From positions 45,206,153 through 45,270,152 of the forward strand of contig CM034533.1 in assembly GCA_020002185.1 (NCBI GenBank): a DNA stretch of 64,000 nt, read 5' to 3'. The notes beneath the pieces are model-generated. The model saw only the letters and a program-made list of their open reading frames with translations. It was not told the origin of the DNA and searched no databases. Below, one piece after another: positions 57,285 through 64,000 of the stretch; positions within the stretch are counted from its first letter, which is position 1, and each line of letters begins with the position of its first letter. The position numbers and the translations under genes were made by a program. Source of the DNA: Paraescarpia echinospica (lineage: Eukaryota > Annelida > Polychaeta > Sabellida > Siboglinidae).

Positions 57285-59270
57285 GGTAGGGGTAGGGGTA
57301 GGTGTAGGGGTTTTGGTAGGGGTGGTAGGGGGTGGGGGTGGGGCGTAGGGTAGGGGTAATGGTAGGGGTAGGGGTAGGGGTAGGGGTAGGGGTAGGGGTA
57401 GGGGTAGGGGTAGGGGTAGGGGTAGGGTAGTGGTAGGGGTAGGGGTAGGGGTAGTGGTAGGGGTAGTAGGCCTAGTAGTACTGAAAGTGTGCTAGCGCTA
57501 ATGACCGTAGCAGCAACGCAACGGCAGCAGTAAAAGTATCAATAGCAGCAGCAACAGTGACTGTGCTTACGCTCCAGGTACGCGTACTGTTGCCGCTACA
57601 ACTGCTGCAGTTGGGCAAATATGTATATCGCAATAATATATATATATCTGTCGCAGGTGGAGAAGATCGCACGGGCTCAGGGCATCGTCGAGAGCACGGA
57701 GCTCGACAGCATGCTGCAGTTCTTCAAGGCGCAGGGATACGTGCTCTACTTCCCGCAGCTGCCCGCCATGGCCGACCTCGTCATTCTTGATCCCGAGTGG
57801 CTCGCCAAAATTTTCTCTTCCGTCGTCTCCTTCCGCGACACCGGCATCGACGACAACGGCTTCATGAAACGAGACGCGCTCTGTGCCACGTGGTCGCACG
57901 TCGACGAGCGCATGCGCGACAAGCTGCTCACCCTGCTGCATCACTTCGGCATCTGTCTTCCGGTGGGCGACGGCACGCTGCAGCTGTTCCCGTGCAAGCT
58001 GCCGATCGGTGAGCCGGACGAGACGGCGTGGTCGTCGTCGCCGGCCCCTGGGGAGCGTCAACTCACCTACACCGTCACCTTCCCGAGCTGCGTGCCGCCG
58101 CCGTTCTTCGGCGACCTCACCGTCTACATGTTCCGCAACCGTGCCGAGGTGCCCGAGGACGGAGACTTCGCGCAGACGTGGCGCTACTACGCCAACCATA
58201 TCCTCGACAACTTTCGCTTGAAGTCCGTCGGGTGTCGCCACTGTGCCGCCGCCGCTACCGCGGCGCCGTCTGGCGATAGCAAGCAGTTGTTGCATCGGGT
58301 GCACGTCGAGTTGATTCCGCACCGACGCACGTTGGTCGTGACTGTGCGTGGTGCGCATGCGTGCTGCATGGTCCGCCAGGTGGTCGACATGCTCAACAAC
58401 GTCGTGCAGAAGTTCGAGGGGCTCGGCACGATTGAACTAGACACGCTGCTGTGTCCAGGATGCTACATGCAGGGCAGCAAAGACCCGCATCGCTTCAGCG
58501 CCAAGCAGCTCGCTTCTGAAGGCGGCGATGTCACTTCCTCGAGCGACGGGCGCGTCATCTGTCGGAACGCCCACGTACTCGGGGACGCTAGCACCGTGCT
58601 GACGGGCGCCGTCAACGACTCGTGTCTACCGACGGCGACACTGAGACCCAAGTCGGACCGCGACAGATACGACTTCTCCGGCTGTCCCCGGATGTTCATC
58701 ATGCTTCCGGTCAACCGAGACGGACTCTCGTTCGACCGCGATCTACGGCTGTTCGCGTCGAGTCTCGTACATGACGGTTTCGCCGGTCACATGCTGTGTG
58801 AGTTCCCGGACGGCTACCACCTGACCCAGGCCCCCGGCTACCGCCTCCGTCAACCCGTCGAGTTCATGCGGGAGTACGGGGAACACGTCCTCGCCGTGCT
58901 GCGGCTACTGCGGCATGTCGCCGGCTCCACGGTGTCACCGCAGTACGCGACACGGACTCGGGCCGTCACCAAGACGATCGACGCCTTGCTGCGCGACATG
59001 TCCTCCCGCTTCCCAGGCGTGCGCGACGCCGGCGCGGGGCTCTCCCCGGACGACATCATCGCTCTAGTGCAGCGCGGTGGACGCCGGGTAAACCGGGAAC
59101 AGTTGCGTCGCTACTTCCACGTGACCGACTCGCCGGACGCGTTCGGTCCGCTGCGGCGTCTCTACTACGGCGACCAGGAGATGTGGCTGTGTAACGAACA
59201 CTTCCGGCAGATGCGCGTGCTCACCATCGGCACGGTGCAGGTGGACGCGCATGTCGAGAGCATTGCTTGA
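49965..59270 (+). CDS. Roco protein: ANK-LRR-Roc-COR, no kinase (complete, ten exons)
   Basis: The exons 49965-50024, 50806-51042, 51406-51504, 51930-52022, 52699-52959, 53717-54370, 54825-55115, 55723-55988, 56516-56777 and 57657-59270 join in phase to about 1278 residues. The order is a basic N-terminus, ankyrin repeats (about 70-165), a linker domain (164-250), about six leucine-rich repeats (about 270-430), a Roc GTPase with P-loop GQEGVGKTS (about 457-465), G3-like DCGG and G4 THAD (about 571-574), then COR and a C-terminal module without a kinase. Roco proteins are GTP-regulated dimeric scaffolds; LRRK1 has the same ANK-LRR-Roc-COR order plus a kinase, MFHAS1 lacks ankyrins and kinase. 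The start ATG has a fair context (CCGCCATGT); an upstream exon cannot be excluded. The exact function is unknown. Confidence 0.9.
50335..50590 (+). repeat. Minisatellite of GGTTGGCAGGCT/GGTTGACTGGCT (4/12 bp)
   Basis: A degenerate array of about 20 units of 12 bp built from CTGG/TTGG words in Roco intron 1. Confidence 0.93.
50806..51042 (+). CDS. Roco exon 2 (linker and start of ankyrin repeats)
   Basis: The acceptor CGCGCAG lies at 50805 and the donor GTGAGT at 51043. A disordered Gly/Lys-rich stretch precedes LLAEAVAKGEVSAVRQALRS and GVDVNVV, the first ankyrin-type helix pair. Confidence 0.85.
51406..51504 (+). CDS. Roco exon 3 (one ankyrin repeat)
   Basis: Exactly 33 codons, one ankyrin repeat: SGDSALHLAATKGHSKVVRY then LLLHGADIEARNA. 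Phase 0 on both sides, acceptor TTTTCAG, donor GTGAGA. Confidence 0.92.
51930..52022 (+). CDS. Roco exon 4 (ankyrin-like repeat)
   Basis: 31 codons: KNQSVLHAAVDSGFAGTVGV then LLDYMHSVDNR. Acceptor TTTGCAG, donor GTCAGT, phase 0. Confidence 0.88.
52699..52959 (+). CDS. Roco exon 5 (region between ANK and LRR)
   Basis: 87 codons beginning PRDPFVMVRGAKKGDSYLME, donor GTCAGT. The high GC of the exon contrasts with the flanks. No named domain recognised. Confidence 0.88.
53717..54370 (+). CDS. Roco exon 6 (LRRs and Roc P-loop)
   Basis: 218 codons. LRR frames such as LELIDVRYNKLETLP, LRTLRCAHNALRKLP, AIDASFNSLKRLPASI, LQIDNNWLLELP and LKVDNNKLSQIP repeat at about 23 residues. The exon ends in VKLVIVGQEGVGKTSLLN, the Roc nucleotide-binding loop. 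Donor GTAGGT. Confidence 0.95.
54825..55115 (+). CDS. Roco exon 7 (Roc switch regions)
   Basis: 97 codons, acceptor CCACGAAG (not CAG), donor GTGCGG. TEGVDIKDIQ serves as switch I with the conserved Thr, and LRCFDCGGDVDFNETHNFFI matches the Roc switch II (D-x-x-G), here with Gly after the Gly where many Roc domains have Gln. ALYLVCFNMSEY follows. Confidence 0.9.
55360..55477. mobile_element. 118-bp MITE with AGGCGTCGGAA inverted ends
   Basis: Perfect 11 bp inverted ends AGGCGTCGGAA and TTCCGACGCCT enclose a G10 run and a C-rich right part. In a Roco intron. It is too small to code for anything. Confidence 0.85.
55598..55672. repeat. CA/CGCA-rich microsatellite
   Basis: An interrupted ACAC/GCAC run shortly before Roco exon 8. 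Confidence 0.85.
55723..55988 (+). CDS. Roco exon 8 (Roc G4 motif)
   Basis: The acceptor CTCGCAG lies at 55722 and the donor GTGAGT at 55989. Phase is 0 in and 2 out. VMIIGTHADHESLSREVFEE carries the THxD guanine-specificity motif. A Cys-rich insert (CLLCQADCRC) follows. Confidence 0.93.
56516..56777 (+). CDS. Roco exon 9 (end of Roc, start of COR)
   Basis: The acceptor CTTGTAG lies at 56515 and the donor GTTCGT at 56778. Phase is 2 in and 0 out. VKTAIRRLSARL and PRIPRRWADVQKSLRNHI are the Roc last helix and COR start, with the typical IPxxW signature. Confidence 0.92.
57170..57285 (+). repeat. (ACT)n trinucleotide microsatellite
   Basis: About 35 triplets, CTA/ACT phase, after a short (ACA)n lead. 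In the last Roco intron. Confidence 0.97.
57286..57475 (+). repeat. (GTAGGG)n G-rich block, telomere-like and G-quadruplex-prone
   Basis: About 25-30 copies of GGGGTA with a few variants, on the strand that is transcribed into the Roco pre-mRNA, about 180 bp before the last exon. Runs of four G separated by TA meet the usual quadruplex pattern many times over. Confidence 0.95.
57657..59270 (+). CDS. Roco exon 10 (COR domain and C-terminal module, stop)
   Basis: 537 codons plus TGA. The acceptor TGTCGCAG lies at 57656. COR runs from VEKIARAQGIVESTELDSML through GYVLYFPQLPAMADLVILDP and EWLAKIFSSVVSFRD to LTYTVTFPSCVPPPFFGDLT. A Cys pair (LCPGC) and a C-terminal region (GLSFDRDLRLFASSLVHDGF; MWLCNEHFRQM) follow. 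No kinase, WD40 or death domain. This exon has about 60% GC, far above the introns. Confidence 0.94.
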   Translation: MEKIARAQGIVESTELDSMLQFFKAQGYVLYFPQLPAMADLVILDPEWLAKIFSSVVSFRDTGIDDNGFMKRDALCATWSHVDERMRDKLLTLLHHFGICLPVGDGTLQLFPCKLPIGEPDETAWSSSPAPGERQLTYTVTFPSCVPPPFFGDLTVYMFRNRAEVPEDGDFAQTWRYYANHILDNFRLKSVGCRHCAAAATAAPSGDSKQLLHRVHVELIPHRRTLVVTVRGAHACCMVRQVVDMLNNVVQKFEGLGTIELDTLLCPGCYMQGSKDPHRFSAKQLASEGGDVTSSSDGRVICRNAHVLGDASTVLTGAVNDSCLPTATLRPKSDRDRYDFSGCPRMFIMLPVNRDGLSFDRDLRLFASSLVHDGFAGHMLCEFPDGYHLTQAPGYRLRQPVEFMREYGEHVLAVLRLLRHVAGSTVSPQYATRTRAVTKTIDALLRDMSSRFPGVRDAGAGLSPDDIIALVQRGGRRVNREQLRRYFHVTDSPDAFGPLRRLYYGDQEMWLCNEHFRQMRVLTIGTVQVDAHVESIA

Positions 59271-60390
59271 GCCAATCACTGTACAACCGATATAGGCTCA
59301 CAGTGTTCATTTTACGTAACCTGTGATGACTGCGTCACGATCAGAAAGGTTACACTAACTCCTGTTTGCCAGGACAAACGAAGCACAGCCAGTGCGCATC
59401 GTATACAAACATGGTTGCGTGCCGGCAGTGGAAGTACAATTTTGTGGAAACTTACTTTTATGCACAAATTATGTTGCAGAAATGTTATTAAAATTGTTGT
59501 ATTTGGTTAGTTTTCGGTATATTATCTTCAAACCAAATACGACAATCTTTAAAAAACACAATGATATTTACTGGAAAGGCGTAAACAGCAAATACAAAAG
59601 GGTTTACATTTTGTAGTTATTTTTGTATACATCATGAACTTAAATTACAATCTATTCACTGTGTTACGTTATGCTCTTGGGAGCCAAGTGCAATGTTACA
59701 ATCTGTATATACACCACCCACAAATGTGCCTTGATCTGTGTGACACCGTCTGTAACTTAATGCAGTGAGTAACTTATATATATTATAGAGAGAGACGTCT
59801 ACGTCACCGCTCAGTGACCATCTGTGCTGTTCATTGTACTTCCTACAACGTGATCACTCACATCGCATGTTGGTCAATCGTACCGGTCAGACTGTATGTC
59901 CTGTGTCAGCCCCGTTGTATCTGCAGCGGTGTGATTGACACAATGCGAGCGACCATGCCTCATTTAATGCTTACGTTAATCATACACGAAAATCAATCGA
60001 TGGAGGATTAATCACCGTTATTAATGGGTGTTTCTAGGTTCCACTATAGGCGGGTATATTTTAAGAATACAATGTTCTAAAAATCATACGAACACAATCA
60101 TATTGTATGTCGATATCGACAGGATTTTACACACTTTATTTAATTTTTTTTATTCACTGAATAGTGTCCTTTTCTTTGTGCAAGAGTGGTGAAGATAACA
60201 GTGCAAGTTATTTTAATGAAAACTTAAATAATGTTTATTCACAGAGTGACATGTACAGGAATGAATAAAATATAATGTTGATAATAAATCCTGTCCAGGT
60301 TTGTGTCCACTACCGCGGCGACCACAAAGAGACATACAGTGATGGTGACACGCCTAGCAGTCGTCTCAACGTGTGCGCGCAGCGCGCGTG
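59271..60390 (+). other. Probable Roco 3' UTR and flank
   Basis: AT-rich, no coding potential. ATTAAA at 59487-59492 is a possible poly(A) signal; the true end is not determined. Confidence 0.3.
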
Positions 60391-60452
60391 CGTTTGTGTG
60401 TGTGTGTATGTATGTATGTATGTATGTATGTGTGTATGTATGTATGTATGTA

Positions 60453-60537
<85 letters not shown>

Positions 60538-60554
60538 GTATGTATGTGTATGTA

Positions 60555-60601
<47 letters not shown>

Positions 60602-60658
60602 ATGTGTATGGTATGTGTGTGTGTATGTGTATTTGTGTGTGTGCGTGTGTGTGTGCGC
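60391..60658. repeat. Compound (TG)n/(TATG)n microsatellite
   Basis: About 270 bp of alternating TG and TATG blocks with a few TGCG units. Open frames on both strands here are artefacts. Confidence 0.97.
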
Positions 60659-61549
60659 GAGTTTATGTTGCATATTTTAAGCGGATATCTTGCACCAATT
60701 TATTGGTGTGCATTTTTATGATGAACGCATTCATTGCTACCCTTACTTTAGAGTGATAATCGTCATTCGTGAACAAGTTAAATTAAAGTATGTAGCTGTT
60801 TTGTAAATTTAATCTACTAAGCGGCGTCCGTAGAGTAAGATGGAGTAGAGTAAACATGGTGCAAGTTGGTGACGTCATTGAAATAACGTTACAGTCACAA
60901 CTATAGTCCACCAGTTGATGGATCCATTGTGTATCTTACTGCCTAGCAATCAGATCCGACAAGTTTAATAATATGGCCACAGCAAATGTGAAGGTGTTGG
61001 ACATTAACATTACTGACGCCATCTGGTTAAAGACTTTTGTAAAACGTATGCCGGCAAGGTACAAGTGAGGAACAGATAGCCTTGAGTATCCATACTCCGT
61101 AATGTGGCGCCATTGTATGTCGCTCACATGAGAGCTTGGAATCATACAAACGTCCCTCCACGACGAAGGCCGTGGATCACGATAACCTATAAAAATTAAC
61201 TGATGTGTTATGTCATAAAATAACAGCGGATGCTTTTAGTTTATTCGAAGCTTTCCAACCAACTTTAAATTTCGAACACATTGACAAAAGTCAGACAATA
61301 GAATAAATTGTTTGAACCAGACTATAGAAGAGACGACTATTTTCATTATCTCTCATGGCACCAGAGAATGTTCGACGAGACGTTGTGATATAGGGTACAA
61401 TTCCCAAATGGTGATGACGATATTATCTAAGACAGATCTTGACAAAGTATATCTGTTAAGATCTTTGTTCGCTTGTTTTTGCGTCTGGTCAATATAACGC
61501 ATTGATAGTACAGAAATACATACAAGTTCCCTCCAAGAGTGAAGGCCGA
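60659..61549. other. No gene seen
   Basis: Intergenic AT-rich sequence without domains or repeats I can name. Confidence 0.45.
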
Positions 61550-61852
61550 AGGAGCTCGCGACCGGAAACGGGTTGCCGTTTGGAGAGTGGCTCCCTTTGC
61601 TAATAATAATAATAAACTTCTAAAAAAGTTGTTGTAAACAGATGATCTGAGTTTCCTGGGAATATCCGAAAAACGCAAGAGACTAACCAAATAGGACGGT
61701 TGTTGTGTAGAAAGGGTACGTAGCAGTGGCTGACTTGTATTTGATTTGACACGCAACCGGAAGCCAGTGCAACTGTTTAAGCATGGGTAGTGAATATCGG
61801 TGACAGTGAGAAACGAGGGGCCTTGAGTACCACACGTGCGAAACAATAGCAT
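61550..61852 (-). pseudogene. Decayed LINE 3' fragment (CR1/Jockey-type tail)
   Basis: In two - strand frames: LKQLHWLPVACQIKYK and, one base shifted, QPSYLVSLLRFSDIPRKLRS. This is the LHWLPV...PSYL...R.LRSS tail common to many non-LTR polymerases. Frameshifted and short. Confidence 0.7.
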
Positions 61853-63405
61853 TTAGCTCAGTACTTTTTTTAGCAATCTTGTCTATAGTAATTTATATCA
61901 GCAAAAATACGTACATCGCATTACTGATGCGGCATGACGTCTGCCAAATCAACCGATCCCGCGTGTAGTTTTCGTTTCAATAACTTCTCTTTATGGTTTT
62001 GTCATAAAGAATAAGTTTTGGGCCCCAGTATCAACAGAATATACGATGGTTACGACATCCATTTTGGTGACTTGACGGAGCTTTGCCAGACAACAGGTCA
62101 CGTGATGGATAGTTCGATTAACTCTGCTCATTTAGTCAGATTCGTCAATGTTTACATCTGTTGTAGTCCGATTGTGACGTCACGTTCTGGATCCGTTAGG
62201 AATTAATGATTCCGTCCCAGCCATTTTGATTCTACAGGGGCCTACTAAACAGCTAATTAAGTTATCCGTGATTCTGTTGAGCGCAGTTCACTGTCTGTCT
62301 TAGGCTGGACAATGACATAGTTTAATTACAAAACTTATTTCCGAAAGATAAAGATACTTGGAGCCGTATTGTAAGAGGTAAATACTTTCGGAATCCTAGT
62401 GTCTTTGAAAGAAAACATCATATGATTACCACACTACGATTCAAACTGTTGCACGTTGTCTGCAAAGGAGCATGCACAGATAGTTCGAGAATATCTAAAA
62501 TGGAATTAGACTCGTAAACGGATGAACGTCAAGAAGGGTTATGCAGTTATAGATGCGGCTTTGATACGACGCCTGACCCAGTCGCTTCATCATCCTTCAG
62601 CCGTCGAGCTGATCTAGTTTCGCCGCCAGTGGCCAAGCTGCTGAAGGGGTCGGCGACCTTAGGATTGGATTAACCAGTCCGTCTATTTCTGTCACCACTG
62701 CCTCACGCCTGCTTTGCTTCATACTGAAATAAGTTAACCGTTCGAAGCCATGAGACTAAATTATCTCATAACAATCATTAGATTCATGTTTATTACATAA
62801 GATGGTTAGGACTTTTCATCGATCCCTAATTCGCAGTTGAAGCGAAATGTGTGTTCCTATGTGAAGATCGGTGTTCTGTCCTTATGACTGCTCAAAGCAC
62901 CGCTTGCTGGTAGTTCTGTTCATTATAACACTTATCCAACTTTTCAGTGAATAATTCAGCTACTTTATAATTAATACGCGAAAATGAATTCGTCACAAGA
63001 TTCTGTCACTTGTTGTAACTAATTAGTTATAATTACATTTATGTTATTTAGACATGGGGACTAAAATAGCACAGCGCAAACGTCTTAGCCCTTGCGGTAC
63101 TCAATCACTAAACATATTGGAGAGAGTTGATGCATAGGCTTAAATATGTTGTATAAATGTGTGTGCGTGCCTTTTCATGTTTGCGTCTACGCGCGTGCAT
63201 GTGTATGCGTTTACGCACGGCATTGTGGATGCAAATTGCTAAAGAGCACGCGTCACGGGATGGAGGAAATGGACCGGAACTGGATGAAAGGCAGAATGAT
63301 TAGGACTACGGGTCGGAGAGGAAGGAACTACAAAAATAAAAAATAAGTAACCAAATTATTACGTCTAGACAAGAATAACTATTACACAAAAACACGACGA
63401 CTATA
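61853..63405. other. No gene seen
   Basis: Intergenic sequence. The short frame near 63146 lies in a TG/CG-rich patch and is not convincing. Confidence 0.45.
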
Positions 63406-63409
63406 AGAC

Positions 63410-64000
63410 TAATATAAGAGAAACTTTGAACACTCTTAACAGCATAATGGGTAAAAGAAAATCTGAAACCACATATTTGAAAAAGTTTTGTGTTGGTGAA
63501 AACCTAGTAGTATTAGAAAATAAAGAAATAGCTAACCATTTTAACAATTTCTTCGTTGACATAGGTACCACATTATCCAATCTCATAGAACCCTGCCCGG
63601 GAACAAAGCCAACCGACTTTGTAAAACGTACCGTATCACAATCAATGTATATGTCCCCCGTTACTGAGCAAGAAGTACTCGAAATTGTCTCTGGGTACAA
63701 AAGTACAAGTTCACGGACACGATGAAATCAGCATGAAAATAGTTAAGCACGTAATGAAGCAAATTGTACAACAGCTAACCCACATTTTAACAGATCATTG
63801 ATCAGCGGATCGTTTCCAAATTATCTGAAACTGGCAAATGTCATTCCTATATTTAAGTCGGGAGATCGTTTTCAATTTTCTAATTATAGACCTATATCTC
63901 TCTTATCTCAATTTTTAAAAATACTTGAAGATATATTCAGCGAAAGGCTAACGTCTTTCATTGAAACACAACGCATATTGACAGATGGGCAGTATGGCTT
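63410..64000 (+). pseudogene. Non-LTR retrotransposon RT, start of the finger region, cut by the window end
   Basis: ETLNTLNSIMGKRKSET, ANHFNNFFVDIGTTLSN and VTEQEVLEIVSGYKSTSS lead, after a one-base shift near 63710, to GHDEISMKIVKHVM. Then LKLANVIPIFKSGDRFQFSN and YRPISLLSQFLKILEDIFSE are RT motifs 0-1 of Jockey/RTE-like elements, and the frame runs open to ILTDGQYGF at the edge. Frameshifts mark it as a decayed copy unless the downstream part says otherwise. Confidence 0.85.

Noticed and set aside
57567..58358. 263-codon frame on the - strand
   Set aside because: An antisense shadow of the GC-rich Roco exon 10; stop codons are rare opposite a GC-rich gene.
60239..60721. Long frames of Cys/Val or His/Thr repeats on both strands
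   Set aside because: They are six-frame shadows of a (TG)n/(TATG)n microsatellite.

Overview
The window is animal (metazoan) nuclear DNA. Genes are split by GT-AG introns, with one AT-AC intron. Intergenic DNA is AT-rich and crowded with minisatellites, microsatellites, MITE-like elements and decayed retrotransposons. The clade cannot be fixed from the sequence; a marine-type invertebrate is the best guess, from the kinase-less Roco gene and the mix of LINEs, a Ty3/gypsy-like element and MITEs.

Three real genes can be reconstructed exon by exon, each with consistent splice phases. (1) The 3' part of HMMR/RHAMM on the + strand: nine exons from about 384 to 7904. It is a coiled-coil protein ending in the conserved centrosome/hyaluronan-binding region, a KEN box and a short basic tail. 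(2) The 3' part of BRCC3 (BRCC36, the K63-specific JAMM deubiquitinase) on the - strand: six exons from 25085 down to 17324. The first coding exon(s) were not found. Its first visible intron is a textbook U12-type AT-AC intron. HMMR and BRCC3 converge tail to tail. (3) A complete ANK-LRR-Roc-COR (Roco) gene without a kinase, + strand, ten exons from 49965 to 59270, about 1278 residues. Its exons are much more GC-rich than the surrounding DNA.

Between and inside these genes lie repeats. A 2.6 kb LTR retrotransposon (11298-13889, - strand) has 142/152 bp LTRs, a 5 bp ATATA target duplication, a primer-binding site and a polypurine tract, but gag is joined almost directly to integrase with protease, RT and RNase H missing. 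A 491 bp fold-back element follows it. Three copies of a TTAA-flanked MITE lie in a HMMR intron and on both sides of the last two BRCC3 exons. Two decayed LINEs fill 27.6-33.5 kb, and further LINE pieces lie at 46.6, 61.6 and 63.4 kb. The stretch 35-46.5 kb holds no gene I can support.

The most unusual signal is that three tandem arrays span or copy splice junctions: a 44 bp array of 3' splice sites in front of a HMMR exon, a 2.7 kb array of about 67 copies of a 40 bp unit carrying a GTAAGT donor directly after a BRCC3 exon, and a triplicated exon-intron boundary at the BRCC3 JAMM exon. The other leads are the U12 intron, the Gag-Int element and a (TAGGGG)n block in the Roco intron just before the COR exon.
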